Shown piece after piece: positions 25,174-33,005 of a stretch of DNA of 44,104 nt. Each line of letters begins with the position of its first letter. Position 1 is the first letter of the stretch. The stretch lies in NCBI GenBank assembly GCA_045604155.1, contig JAZUNN010000022.1, positions 1 to 44,104 of the forward strand. Reading direction: 5' to 3'. The notes below the pieces were generated by a model. The model made no database searches. It had not been told where the DNA came from and saw only the letters and a list, made by a program, of their open reading frames with translations. This stretch comes from JAISGQ01 sp045604155 (GTDB lineage: Bacteria > Bacillota > Clostridia > Oscillospirales > Acutalibacteraceae). A program made the position numbers and the translations under genes.

Positions 25174-25909
25174 CGAAAAAGAATATGTCAGTATTCTTGA
25201 CGGTACAGAAGATGATGAACCTATAATTATTATTCCTGACGAAGACGAGGAGGAACGGGATTCTTATGTTTCTTCAGGTCATGCAGGAGCGGTTATCAAT
25301 GAAGACGTTGAGGACTATATTCCGAAAAAACGCACCTTTTTCAGCGTTATACGTGATTTCTGGTATTACCACAAGACTGCTTTTTTGCTTACTGCATTTA
25401 TTCTTGCTGCCATAATTGTTTTTATCGCAACCCTCAACACAAAATCCTCTGTTGACTTTACCGCTGCAGTATGCACCGACAAATATTACAGCAACGAGGA
25501 AATGATAGCTCTGAAGCTTGTTCTTTCTGAGCATATTGAAGATTTCAACGATGATGACAGCAATGCTGTCGAAGCCGATTTTCTTGTAACTGACAACAAA
25601 GATTACACCCCTTCCCAGATTGCGGCCGACTACAACGATCATATCAGATGCATATATTTTACCACTGAAGAAGGCTATGAATACATAACCGGGATTTATC
25701 CTGATATGTTTGAAAGCTATAACGGCTGCGAGAAATGGATACCACTTTCCGGAACTGATCTTTGTAACGCCTTTAAATCTCAGGGAATTGATGTATCTGA
25801 TCTTGGAATAAGCTTACTTGCAAAGCCGGAAGGCGATACCGAACAATATGAAAGGGCTGTAAGTCTGCTGGACTCTTTAAGAGAAAAGTATCCTGAGGTT
25901 TTTGATTAA
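25166..25909 (+). CDS. Single-pass membrane protein of unknown function
   Basis: About 247 residues from the ATG at 25166 (an in-frame ATG at 25148 is the alternative). The first ~60 residues are strongly acidic (Asp/Glu-rich) and probably cytoplasmic. One membrane helix follows (FLLTAFILAAIIVFIATL, about residues 73-90), then an outer domain of ~155 residues with several Tyr and Asp and a segment beginning DLCNAFKSQGIDV. No family is recognised. It follows the MoxR-VWA pair on the same strand but behind a terminator. A short upstream ORF with a better ribosome-binding site overlaps its start. Confidence 0.7.
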   Translation: MNDEKEYVSILDGTEDDEPIIIIPDEDEEERDSYVSSGHAGAVINEDVEDYIPKKRTFFSVIRDFWYYHKTAFLLTAFILAAIIVFIATLNTKSSVDFTAAVCTDKYYSNEEMIALKLVLSEHIEDFNDDDSNAVEADFLVTDNKDYTPSQIAADYNDHIRCIYFTTEEGYEYITGIYPDMFESYNGCEKWIPLSGTDLCNAFKSQGIDVSDLGISLLAKPEGDTEQYERAVSLLDSLREKYPEVFD

Positions 25910-25915
25910 ATAACA

Positions 25916-25944
25916 AAAGGACGAGATCGTTGATCTCGTCCTTT
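25916..25944. terminator. Bidirectional terminator
   Basis: AAAGGACGAGATC and its complement around the 3-base loop GTT, lying between two convergent genes. It can end both. Confidence 0.88.
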
Positions 25945-26134
25945 ATTCTATCTCTATATTTTTCACACTGTAGCTAAGCATTACATTTATCAATTCATTA
26001 CGTGAGTAATTTGTTTCTGATGCAATCTTATCAATTTCTGTCAATATATCCTCTTTAATTCTAACGGTAATAAGCCTGTTTCCGTCTTCGCCTCGCCTTT
26101 TTATTTTCAGCGGTTCTTTATTGATCTGTGCCAA
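25943..26134 (-). CDS. Ribbon-helix-helix DNA-binding protein
   Basis: A 63-residue protein. The basic N-terminal arm is followed by the ribbon strand RLITVRIKEDI and two helices (LTEIDKIASET, SRNELINVMLSYSVKN), the Arc/MetJ/CopG fold. Such proteins repress transcription as dimers or act as antitoxins; no toxin gene is adjacent. It starts at a TTG (26134) with an AAGGATGTGA site. It is divergent from a small zinc-ribbon gene, whose promoter region it could control. Confidence 0.75.
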   Translation of the reverse strand: MAQINKEPLKIKRRGEDGNRLITVRIKEDILTEIDKIASETNYSRNELINVMLSYSVKNIEIE

Positions 26135-26172
26135 GATATCACATCCTTTTATTTTTATGATATTATTTTATC

Positions 26173-26202
26173 TTGACTTTTTTCGACATAATATGTTACA
26201 AT
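26173..26202 (+). promoter_or_regulatory. Probable sigma-A promoter for the small zinc-ribbon gene
   Basis: TTGACT (26173-26178), 18 bases, TACAAT (26197-26202). The interval to the divergent RHH gene is short, so both may share control sites. Confidence 0.55.
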
Positions 26203-26259
26203 GCGATATGAATAAAGATATCATTTTGTATTACATAATATATTGTCGGAGGATACATC

Positions 26260-26487
26260 ATGAAATATTATCCCCATGGAAAACATAAAAATCTAAAACG
26301 CAGAGATAATTCGGACATAAACTCTGTTGATATTATCTGTCCCATATGCAGTGAAGCTCTTCCCTACACCTTCGCCCAACTGATCTGTATCGAAAGCGTA
26401 GATTGTCCTTTCTGTGAGAATCCCATACCTATAGATCAAAATGAACTTTTAAATACTATAAACAATATCACAAAAAGGAACCCCTGA
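26260..26487 (+). CDS. Small zinc-ribbon protein
   Basis: A 75-residue protein with two CPxC knuckles (CPIC at about residues 27-30 and CPFC at about 49-52) set about 18 residues apart, a classic zinc ribbon. The N-terminus is very basic (HGKHKNLKRR). There is no catalytic motif. A strong GGAGG site supports the start. Small ribbons of this kind often bind nucleic acid or other proteins; no specific role can be given. Confidence 0.65.
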   Translation: MKYYPHGKHKNLKRRDNSDINSVDIICPICSEALPYTFAQLICIESVDCPFCENPIPIDQNELLNTINNITKRNP

Positions 26488-26505
26488 AACCAGGGGTTCC
26501 TTTTT
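26472..26505. terminator. Bidirectional terminator between zinc-ribbon gene and smpB
   Basis: Two 15-base arms (AAAAAGGAACCCCTG and its complement) around the loop AAAC, flanked by A and T runs. It lies across the end of the zinc-ribbon gene and the stop of smpB. Confidence 0.92.
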
Positions 26506-26968
26506 ATCTTGCTTTCATTGCTCTGTCGATATCACGCTTTGCATCACGCTCTGCTGCGGATGCTCGTTTATCGTGGAGCTTTTTACCACGGCATACGCCT
26601 ACCTGCACTTTAACAAGAGACCCTTTGAAATAAAGTGACAGCGGGATTATTGCCAGACCGTCCTGTTTCTGTATGCCAAGAAGCCGCATTATCTCCTTCT
26701 TGTGCATGAGCAGCTTGCGTTCACGCATCGGATCACGATTGAATATATTCCCCTGCTCATAAGGGGATATGTGCATTCCTCTGACCACAAGCTCACCATT
26801 CTGTATGGTGCACCATGCGTCCTTCAGGTTTACGTTTCCGCCTCGGACGGATTTTACCTCGGTGCCGCACAGCTCGATACCTGCCTCGTAGGTTTCCTCT
26901 ATGAAATATTCATGATAAGCCTTTCGATTTGTGGCAATTGTTCTGTTTCCGTCTTTCTTCTCTGCCAT
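26504..26968 (-). CDS. smpB: SsrA-binding protein SmpB
   Basis: Binds tmRNA and brings it to stalled ribosomes for trans-translation. The 154-residue protein shows the conserved N-terminal segment ATNRKAYHEYFIEETYEAGI, the GTEVKSVR motif, LVVRGMHISPYEQGN, and the basic C-terminal tail (DKRASAAERDAKRDIDRAMK) that reads the empty mRNA channel. The start has an AAGGAGGTG site. It ends the dnaX-ebfC-recR-smpB run. No tmRNA gene is seen in this window. Confidence 0.96.
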   Translation of the reverse strand: MAEKKDGNRTIATNRKAYHEYFIEETYEAGIELCGTEVKSVRGGNVNLKDAWCTIQNGELVVRGMHISPYEQGNIFNRDPMRERKLLMHKKEIMRLLGIQKQDGLAIIPLSLYFKGSLVKVQVGVCRGKKLHDKRASAAERDAKRDIDRAMKAR

Positions 26969-26986
26969 TTCGGCACCTCCTTTTTG

Positions 26987-27586
26987 CTACAATTCGCTTC
27001 TGCCCACAAGTGCGTGCTTGAGGGTAAATTCATCCGCATACTCAAGGTCGCCTCCTACGGGAATTCCGTAAGCCAGACGTGTGACCTTCACTCCCAGAGG
27101 TTTGAGCAAACGGCTTATATACATTGCAGTCGTTTCTCCCTCAACAGTGGGGTTTGTAGCCATTATTACTTCCTGCACATCCTCATTCTGAATACGTGCA
27201 AGAAGCTCTTTTACTCTCAACTGCTCTGCACCGATTCCATCCATCGGAGACAGACAGCCGTGAAGAACATGGTATTTTGCATTGAATTCATGGGTCCTCT
27301 CAAGAGCCATTACATCTCTCGGAGATTCAACAACGCATATGGTTGTTCCGTCACGTTTGGGATTTCGGCATATGGAGCACACCTCACTGTCGGTAAGGTT
27401 GCAGCATATTTCGCAATAGCGCAGAGTTTCTCTTGCGTTTATTATGGCATTTGCAAAGCGTTCCGCTCTTTCGACGGGTACATCCAGCATATGCAACGCC
27501 AGCCTCTGTGCTGTTTTATGCCCTATTCCCGGCAGACTTTCAAACTGCTCGATAAGGGTGGAAAGGGCAGCTATACTATATGACAT
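26987..27586 (-). CDS. recR: Recombination mediator RecR
   Basis: Works with RecO and RecF to load RecA on gapped DNA. The 199-residue protein has the N-terminal helix-hairpin-helix (FESLPGIGHKTAQRLALH), a four-cysteine zinc finger (CEICCNLTDSEVCSIC) and a Toprim domain (ICVVESPRDVMALERT; MATNPTVEGETTAMYI). It starts 3 bases after the ebfC stop, without a strong ribosome-binding site of its own, so translational coupling is likely. The dnaX-ebfC-recR order is ancient and widely conserved. Confidence 0.96.
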   Translation of the reverse strand: MSYSIAALSTLIEQFESLPGIGHKTAQRLALHMLDVPVERAERFANAIINARETLRYCEICCNLTDSEVCSICRNPKRDGTTICVVESPRDVMALERTHEFNAKYHVLHGCLSPMDGIGAEQLRVKELLARIQNEDVQEVIMATNPTVEGETTAMYISRLLKPLGVKVTRLAYGIPVGGDLEYADEFTLKHALVGRSEL

Positions 27587-27589
27587 ATC

Positions 27590-27940
27590 TTAGAAAAGGC
27601 CGGGGATGCTGAGACCGCCGGTGAGAGGTCCAAGACGGCTTTCCTTCTCCTCGTTGATCTGACGGATGGTTTCGTTGATTGCTGCGGTGATAAGGTCACC
27701 AAGCATCTCGGTATCCTCGGGATCAACAACCTCAGGCTTGATCTCAATGCCCTTGACTTCCAGAGCACCTGTCATTTTAACGACAACTGCGTTTCCACCG
27801 GAGCTTACTTCATATTCCTTTGCATTGAGCTCCTCGGTGATCTTCTCCATCTCTTCCTGCATCTTCTGTGCCTGACGTGCAAGGCTGCTCATATTATTGG
27901 GGGCTCCGCCGCCGTATCCTGCAGGTAATCTTGATTTCAT
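27590..27940 (-). CDS. YbaB/EbfC-family nucleoid-associated protein
   Basis: Small DNA-binding protein of 116 residues between dnaX and recR, the usual place for this family. It begins with a Gly-rich segment and a helix ending in ARQAQKMQEEMEKI, followed by a strand region (YEVSSGGNAVVVKMTGALEVKGIEI) and C-terminal helices (LGDLITAAINETIRQ). CGGAGGA supports the start. Members form homodimer tweezers that bind DNA with little specificity; a precise role is not settled. Confidence 0.93.
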   Translation of the reverse strand: MKSRLPAGYGGGAPNNMSSLARQAQKMQEEMEKITEELNAKEYEVSSGGNAVVVKMTGALEVKGIEIKPEVVDPEDTEMLGDLITAAINETIRQINEEKESRLGPLTGGLSIPGLF

Positions 27941-27970
27941 AGTAGTGTCCTCCGTTTATGTTTTATTTAT

Positions 27971-29533
27971 TCAGTCTTGCGACTCTATTCCACTGTTTTT
28001 AAGTCTTTCAATCAGAGCCTGACCTGCGCTGTTTTCAGGAGTTGCTCCGCTGACGCTGGGTCTGTAAGGTCCAAGACGGTACTGTCTTCCCGTTACTTCT
28101 GTTATTATGGCTCGAAGGTTGTTCTTGACTCTCGCCTGTCTGAGCATTTCTGCTCCGAAATCGTTGCAATCAACAAGCAGATAGTCATCGCTTGTATATG
28201 CACGTGAGCCTGAGAGCGCTGCAAAAATAGCAGACTCGTGTCTTTCTTCAAGAAGCGAAAGAACTCTTGTCCAATCTTCAAAGGGTACTGCTCTGTCGCT
28301 GAGATCCTGTACCTGAAGTTTGGGAAGTGCAGGTGATGCTACGGGCTTTGCAGGTGCATCCTCTGTATTCATCTGCTTCATGAACACACCCGATTTTATC
28401 TGCTTTTCAAGTGCTGCCACACGGGCTGCCAAATCGCCTGTGTCGGTTTTCTGCAGATCACGTGAAATGCGGATAAGGCTCATTTCCAGCTCTGCACGGC
28501 GTGATGCGCCACGGCTCATCCGCTCCATTACAGTGTTCAGGCTTTCTATTATATTAATTGTCTGGGCAAGGGTATATCTCTGTGCATCCTCAGTAAGCCT
28601 TTTCAGCTCGGCTGTGGAAACTGTAAGGACAGTTTCGGGCTTCTGTACGGAATTTATAATCATGAGAGATCTGAAGTGATTTATCAGCTCTTCACATACT
28701 CTGTACAAGTCCTTTGCTTCCGCATAGAGTGTTGAAATATATTCGATCAGTCCTGCGCAATCTCCCGAAGAAACAAGGCGTGACAGCTCAAACAGATGGT
28801 CTGTGCCTGCCATTCCCGCCGTTGCCGTAACAACTTCTTCGGTAACCTCACGGTCACGCACGAGGCACTGGTCCAGCAGAGATATTGCGTCACGCATTCC
28901 GCCGTCTGCAAGACGTGCGATAAGGGTTGCTGCATCATCTTCAAGAAGTGCGTGCTCCTCGCCTGCAATAAATTTGAGTCTTTCTGCGATATCCTCAGGT
29001 GCTATACGCTTGAAATTAAGCTTCTGGCAACGTGAGAGGATTGTTGCAGGGATCTTATGTTCTTCTGTTGTTGCAAGTATGAACATTACATATGAGGGAG
29101 GTTCCTCAAGGGTTTTGAGCAGTGCATTGAATGCTGCTGTGGAAAGCATATGCACCTCATCTATAATGTATACAAGATACTTGCATGCTGTGGGAGTGAA
29201 GTTAACCTTGTCACGGAGCATTCTGATATCGTCAACACCGTTGTTTGATGCTGCGTCCATTTCAATAACGTCGGTTATACTCTCGTCTTCGATACCACGG
29301 CATATTTCACATTCATTGCACGGATTGCCGTCAACAGGATGAAGACAGTTTACCGCCTTTGCAAGTATTTTTGCACAGGTGGTCTTACCTGTTCCCCTTG
29401 TTCCGGTGAAGAGATAGGCGTGAGCAAGCTTGTTGCCTTTCAGTTCGCTCAGCAGTGTCATTGTGACCTGAGGCTGGCCGTAAACATCATCAAATGTTTT
29501 CGGACGCCATTTTCTGTATAAAACCTGATACAC
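27971..29533 (-). CDS. dnaX: DNA polymerase III subunit gamma/tau
   Basis: Clamp-loader ATPase of the replisome. From the GTG at 29533, which has AAGGAGGG just ahead, the 520-residue protein begins VYQVLYRKWRPKTFDDVYGQ, the usual DnaX start. Walker A is GTRGTGKTT, followed by a four-cysteine zinc module (CLHPVDGNPCNECEIC), YIIDEVHML and the sensor ATTEEHKIPATILSRCQ. A longer reading to 29644 is false: it runs through the SRP RNA gene. The C-terminal region is the shorter tau-like tail. It heads the dnaX-ebfC-recR-smpB run. Confidence 0.95.
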   Translation of the reverse strand: MYQVLYRKWRPKTFDDVYGQPQVTMTLLSELKGNKLAHAYLFTGTRGTGKTTCAKILAKAVNCLHPVDGNPCNECEICRGIEDESITDVIEMDAASNNGVDDIRMLRDKVNFTPTACKYLVYIIDEVHMLSTAAFNALLKTLEEPPSYVMFILATTEEHKIPATILSRCQKLNFKRIAPEDIAERLKFIAGEEHALLEDDAATLIARLADGGMRDAISLLDQCLVRDREVTEEVVTATAGMAGTDHLFELSRLVSSGDCAGLIEYISTLYAEAKDLYRVCEELINHFRSLMIINSVQKPETVLTVSTAELKRLTEDAQRYTLAQTINIIESLNTVMERMSRGASRRAELEMSLIRISRDLQKTDTGDLAARVAALEKQIKSGVFMKQMNTEDAPAKPVASPALPKLQVQDLSDRAVPFEDWTRVLSLLEERHESAIFAALSGSRAYTSDDYLLVDCNDFGAEMLRQARVKNNLRAIITEVTGRQYRLGPYRPSVSGATPENSAGQALIERLKNSGIESQD

Positions 29534-29558
29534 GCACTTTCCCTCCTTGCCAATAAAA

Positions 29559-29700
29559 TAACCTGCGCACCGCCATACGGACACCAGGTTGACTGCGGCG
29601 CCCAAAGCAAAACGCTTAATGCTGCTCGGTTCCCCGCCTGACATGATTCACGTCGCTCTGTCGCACAGGACCCGGCATCCGCATGCCGCTGCGCAGGTTA
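29559..29700 (-). ncRNA. ffs: Signal recognition particle RNA
   Basis: On the minus strand the RNA ends pair with each other: TGCGCAGGTTA (29690-29700 on the plus strand) is complementary to TAACCTGCGCA (29559-29569). The conserved domain IV is present (29621-29642): GTCAGG, then GGAAC and AGCAGC, the Ffh-binding asymmetric loop and GGAA-type tetraloop. About 142 nt, between the 4.5S and the long Bacillus forms. SRP RNA directly before dnaX is also seen in Bacillus (scr). The exact ends are estimated. Confidence 0.88.
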
Positions 29701-29719
29701 GCTGTTTTCAGTAATGGGT

Positions 29720-29748
29720 ATTTTAACACATGATTGCACCGATTGCAA
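29720..29748 (-). promoter_or_regulatory. Promoter for the SRP RNA
   Basis: On the minus strand TTGCAA (29743-29748), 17 bases, TAAAAT (29720-29725). It would start transcription near 29713, just before the pairing 5' end of the RNA. Confidence 0.65.
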
Positions 29749-29751
29749 GTA

Positions 29752-30020
29752 TTTAGTCACTATTTTTGCTTTCCATATATAAATTATCTCTTTGAAAACC
29801 CTTACATCCCTTACAAAAAGCCAATTTTCAGAATCATGCACTTTGCACAAATCAATATTTCAAAACAATGCTTATCATTGCATATATGTCAATTTCGATT
29901 CAAATCGTTAAAGTGTTAATTTTTTAACAATTATGCAAGTTGTACATAATTCTTTATTTAAATATAGTTAAATAACACTGCTGCATAGTTGAGTCGTACA
30001 AATATTTTTATAAAAAGTTG
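29752..30020. other. AT-rich intergenic stretch without a gene
   Basis: About 270 bases between two divergent promoters, rich in A and T with short palindromes (GTTAATTTTTTAAC). No ORF with a ribosome-binding site and no clear RNA was seen. Confidence 0.6.
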
Positions 30021-30048
30021 TTGACATTGACGAAAGCCGTGCTATAAT
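30021..30048 (+). promoter_or_regulatory. Consensus sigma-A promoter for the HPr-like gene
   Basis: TTGACA (30021-30026), 16 bases, TATAAT (30043-30048). Predicted start near 30055. Confidence 0.85.
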
Positions 30049-30054
30049 GAACAC

Positions 30055-30146
30055 GTAATCAGGAGGGCGGCAAGAACGCCTGCAGGTTACACACTCGCAG
30101 GATACAATCCATTATATTAAGTTTTATTTAACTGAAAGGATGATCC
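30055..30146 (+). promoter_or_regulatory. Structured 5' leader of the HPr-like gene
   Basis: The leader can fold several ways: GGCG...CGCC around GCAAGAA, CCTGC...GCAGG, and an AGGA-TGA-TCCT palindrome over the ribosome-binding site. CACTCGCAGG (30092-30101) is complementary to CCTGCGAGTG (30509-30518) after the gene. No known riboswitch class was recognised. Confidence 0.4.
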
Positions 30147-30150
30147 TAAT

Positions 30151-30468
30151 ATGAGAAGCACAGTATGGTCACTTAACAATGTTGAGGTCAATGATTTCAT
30201 GAAGATCGTTGAGGAGTGCAGAGGCAATATCTACCTCGTCACCTCCGAAGGCGACAAGCTCAACCTCAAGAGCACTCTCTGCAGCCTTATCGGCCTTGCA
30301 AGCATCATCAAGGGCGGTACCGTTGCAAACGCATCTCTCGTGTGCGAGAAGGTAGAGGATGAGGGTATTCTCCTCAAGTATAAGCTCTACAAGAAGATCG
30401 AATCCGTCAAGACAGCTTCCCCTGAGGAAGTATCTGACGAGGTTAACGAGGATGAGTCCGTTGCATAA
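30151..30468 (+). CDS. HPr-like protein without the phosphocarrier histidine
   Basis: A 105-residue protein whose middle resembles PTS HPr around the regulatory serine: GDKLNLKSTLCSLIGLA (Ser41) aligns with the GKTVNLKSIMGVMSLGIA stretch of Bacillus HPr. The whole protein has no histidine, so it cannot carry phosphate like HPr His15. A regulator phosphorylated on serine, Crh-like, is possible but not shown. The tail is acidic (EEVSDEVNEDESVA). A consensus promoter and structured leader suggest strong, controlled expression. The family match is by eye. Confidence 0.65.
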   Translation: MRSTVWSLNNVEVNDFMKIVEECRGNIYLVTSEGDKLNLKSTLCSLIGLASIIKGGTVANASLVCEKVEDEGILLKYKLYKKIESVKTASPEEVSDEVNEDESVA

Positions 30469-30484
30469 GTCAGCAGCGGCTCAG

Positions 30485-30590
30485 GAAACCGTAAGTCACA
30501 GTTTTTAACCTGCGAGTGGCAGACACTTACGTATAAAATAATCGCAGGCGAAAAGGATTCTTCCGTAAGCCTGCGTACACATAAATCTCC
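30485..30590 (+). other. Structured 3' region after the HPr-like gene
   Basis: Competing stems can form: CGTAAGT with ACTTACG (30489-30495 / 30525-30531), CCTGCGA with TCGCAGG (30509-30515 / 30543-30549), and CGCAGGC with GCCTGCG (30544-30550 / 30577-30583). The second and third exclude each other. It could be a structured 3' UTR or a small RNA; I do not recognise a family. Confidence 0.4.
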
Positions 30591-30643
30591 TAATCATGAA
30601 TTTTTGCCTATAACTTTTTCTCTTTTTCATCTTCACACCTGTT

Positions 30644-30672
30644 AAAAAGCCCTCCGTAAGGAGGGCTTTTTA
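30644..30672. terminator. Bidirectional terminator
   Basis: AAAAAGCCCTCC, loop GTAA, GGAGGGCTTTTTT. It separates the HPr-like transcript from the convergent WXG operon. Confidence 0.92.
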
Positions 30673-30674
30673 AT

Positions 30675-31211
30675 TTATATTCTCACAAGATAAACTTTGT
30701 CGTCGGGGCATTTGTCTGAGATCATTTTCTCAAACTGTGCCTTTACGGAAGCGAAAACTTCTTTCTTTTTGTTTTCTGCTTCCCATACTTTCTCATCCTG
30801 TGCATCCCCTTCTGATTTATCAGAAAACTGAAATACAATGGATTCTCCTGGCAGCAGCCCCTCATTGTTGACATCCTGATAGTATTCATGGTATACACCC
30901 GGTCTGATATCACCTGCAAGAGCTATGCGGAATGTATCTTCGACAAATGCTACTATATCTATGTCCGGTTCCTCTCCAAGCGATATTTCATTTATCACCG
31001 CCTGCTGCTCTTCCGTAAGACGCTCCAGCTTCGGAATGCTAAGGAGAGATATAAATTTCAGTTCATTGCAGGGTATTTCTTCACCATGAGGAATAAATCC
31101 TGCGCTGCATTCGGCAAAACGCTCGTCCAGTCTGTCAAGAGAATATTTTCTGACAAGATACTGTTCTGCAAGTATATGGTAGCAGGCTGTCATTTCATCT
31201 GTAATCAGCAT
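30675..31211 (-). CDS. Hypothetical protein in the WXG locus
   Basis: Soluble, acidic protein of 178 residues, last gene of the left WXG operon. There is no signal peptide or membrane helix. The C-terminal ~40 residues look helical and charged (EKVWEAENKKKEVFASVKAQFEKM). No family is recognised. In type VII loci the small last gene may be an immunity or chaperone protein; that is only a suggestion. GGGGGGAG supports the ATG. Confidence 0.7.
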   Translation of the reverse strand: MLITDEMTACYHILAEQYLVRKYSLDRLDERFAECSAGFIPHGEEIPCNELKFISLLSIPKLERLTEEQQAVINEISLGEEPDIDIVAFVEDTFRIALAGDIRPGVYHEYYQDVNNEGLLPGESIVFQFSDKSEGDAQDEKVWEAENKKKEVFASVKAQFEKMISDKCPDDKVYLVRI

Positions 31212-31223
31212 ATATTCTCCCCC

Positions 31224-32357
31224 CTACACCGAAAAAATCGTAAACTGCATCGAAGTGCTCATACCACCAAGCTCTGTCTGCCCCGGATTAAGAGTAAGCC
31301 GTTCACCCATGGCTGATACCACCAGTTTTCCGTTGACTGCCGCCAGAACATTCATAGAACATCCGTTAAATGCACCTTCCGAGAAAAGCGATCCGTTTTC
31401 TCTGTGCAGAGAGAAGTTTTCGCCGGTAAAAGAGATCTGCTTTCCCTGTGAAAGAAGATTTCCTGCCTTTTCTGCAGTCATTGAACTTTCTGTTTCAAAT
31501 TTGATATCCTTGTCAAGGTCTGTAACAAGGTGCATCAGATCTTCTGTATTATCCTGCGATGATATATCTTCTCCTCCTGCCACCCTGTTAAGAGCAGGAG
31601 CTATAAGTTCAGTCAGGAAACTGTCTCTGAAATGGTCGTCACTTGCATACAGCAGCGGACGCTTTTGCGGAGGATAAAACGGTATGGGATGAATAATTCT
31701 TATGCACTCGATCATTCCCCAATATCTCCATGGACAATTTCTGAGCCATCTGTCAATCGGTCCTACCGGTATTGGCGGATGCCTTCTGGGAACAGGACGT
31801 GGAAAAATGTCAGGAAGAAACGGGAATGGAACAACCCTCAAAACCTCGCTCTCCTTATTTTTTCCATATAGGAGTTCTGTTTTTGATTCAAATTCAATAA
31901 GATCCACATCTATTGGCTGAATCACCCGCATTGCGCTTCCTATCACACGCAAAAAACCAACAACATACCGTGAAATAAACATTTTCACGCTGTTATTCTC
32001 TCTTATCATCTGCTGCATTTCCCACGTGATCGGTTTTTGGCCTAAAATAACATGCATACCCGGCATTATCATAGCGAAAACGCCGCTGTTCTCTTTTTCA
32101 AGCGACTCATATGCATCCTTCATATCTTCAAGATATCTGAGAAGTAAATGGGTGGACATTCTTAACTTTTTCAGCCTGTTTCTTATCTTTTTTGCCTGAT
32201 CGTCTCCGTATTCCTTACCTACTTTTTCCCACTCATCTGATTTTGACAGTGTGTCAAGCTGCCTTATCGCCTCTTCTGCCACTCCGCCTTTTGTTACACT
32301 CGACAGAATATTGATTATGCTTTCAATTTCAATGGTATTTATTCGTATCTGTGCCAT
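31224..32357 (-). CDS. WXG-like head fused to a Pro/aromatic-rich and C-terminal domain
   Basis: A 377-residue protein. The first ~90 residues are helical and resemble WXG100 proteins: a central DEWEKVG turn, then a helix ending in YESLE (Y-x3-E). A hydrophobic/amphipathic middle (about 95-165) and a segment rich in Pro, Trp, Arg and His follow (FPFLPDIFPRPVPRRHPP and RPLLYASDD, about 175-240). The last ~100 residues look beta-rich (KQISFTGENFSLHRENG; KLVVSAMGERLTLNPGQ). Such head-plus-domain layouts are typical of type VII effectors, but I recognise no toxin fold. It lies 4 bases after the next WXG-locus gene. Confidence 0.65.
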   Translation of the reverse strand: MAQIRINTIEIESIINILSSVTKGGVAEEAIRQLDTLSKSDEWEKVGKEYGDDQAKKIRNRLKKLRMSTHLLLRYLEDMKDAYESLEKENSGVFAMIMPGMHVILGQKPITWEMQQMIRENNSVKMFISRYVVGFLRVIGSAMRVIQPIDVDLIEFESKTELLYGKNKESEVLRVVPFPFLPDIFPRPVPRRHPPIPVGPIDRWLRNCPWRYWGMIECIRIIHPIPFYPPQKRPLLYASDDHFRDSFLTELIAPALNRVAGGEDISSQDNTEDLMHLVTDLDKDIKFETESSMTAEKAGNLLSQGKQISFTGENFSLHRENGSLFSEGAFNGCSMNVLAAVNGKLVVSAMGERLTLNPGQTELGGMSTSMQFTIFSV

Positions 32358-32361
32358 CTGA

Positions 32362-32670
32362 TCACTGCCCTTCTCCGGAATTATGAAGATCCCTCAGCAC
32401 ACGTTCCTGCGCATCCCTTATCTTTTCCGCACTGATTTTGAGATTTTCCGACATAAATCTCAGTGTATTTTCTTCACACTTTAATTCCCACTGAATTTCA
32501 ATAGCTTTTTCGGCTGCTCTTTTTGCCGAAGGCTCTTCTATTCTCCTCAGCGAGTCGGAAACCATTTCAAGCTTTTTTTCCCATCTGTCTATAAGCTCAT
32601 ATATATTTTCACATTTTTTTGACAAACTTTTGGCTGCGGAATAATCCATTCTGAGAATCATCTTGCCCAT
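32362..32670 (-). CDS. Small helical protein of the WXG locus
   Basis: A 102-residue, mostly helical, highly charged protein. I chose the ATG at 32670 because GGGGTGG lies ahead and the in-frame upstream start falls in the preceding gene. The segment DRWEKKLEM sits where a WXG turn would be, but no W-x-G is present. Its size and position suggest a partner for its WXG neighbours, as in paired EsxA/EsxB-like or Lap-type proteins. Confidence 0.65.
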   Translation of the reverse strand: MGKMILRMDYSAAKSLSKKCENIYELIDRWEKKLEMVSDSLRRIEEPSAKRAAEKAIEIQWELKCEENTLRFMSENLKISAEKIRDAQERVLRDLHNSGEGQ

Positions 32671-32680
32671 TACGCCACCC

Positions 32681-32974
32681 CTATACATCAATACTGTGCA
32701 CATTGGCAATGTTGCTGTCAATTATGCGTGTATACCTATTATTTACTCTTACTGCTTCGTTCAGCAATTTTTCAACTTTTATTGATAATTTTCTCAGTTT
32801 ATACATTGAATCCATTGCTTCTGCTTTGACTACCGTTGCATCTATACCTTTCCAGTATGCCATTCTGTTCAGCTGCATCATTGCCCTGTTATATATATAA
32901 ACATATTCAAAAAGCTCTTCTCTTATCCGCATAAGCAGCTCTCTTGTCCGATCTGTATCGTTCTGTATTTTCAT
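32681..32974 (-). CDS. WXG100-like protein (WKG)
   Basis: A 97-residue, all-helical protein with a central W-x-G turn, YWKGID (about residues 40-45), between two long helices. This is the WXG100 (Esx-like) hairpin. Such proteins are exported as dimers by the type VII secretion system or target an effector to it. It lies 11 bases ahead of the next operon gene. The start has a GGAATGGTG site. Confidence 0.7.
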   Translation of the reverse strand: MKIQNDTDRTRELLMRIREELFEYVYIYNRAMMQLNRMAYWKGIDATVVKAEAMDSMYKLRKLSIKVEKLLNEAVRVNNRYTRIIDSNIANVHSIDV

Positions 32975-33005
32975 AATGCACCATTCCCGATTTAATTTTA
33001 TATTA

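Noticed and set aside
26702..27583. A 293-residue plus-strand frame opposite recR and smpB
   Set aside because: Shadow spanning two real genes; no start signal.
30469..30643. Possible tmRNA or 6S RNA after the HPr-like gene
   Set aside because: The conserved tmRNA ends and a 6S-like central bubble were not visible. It is listed only as a structured region.
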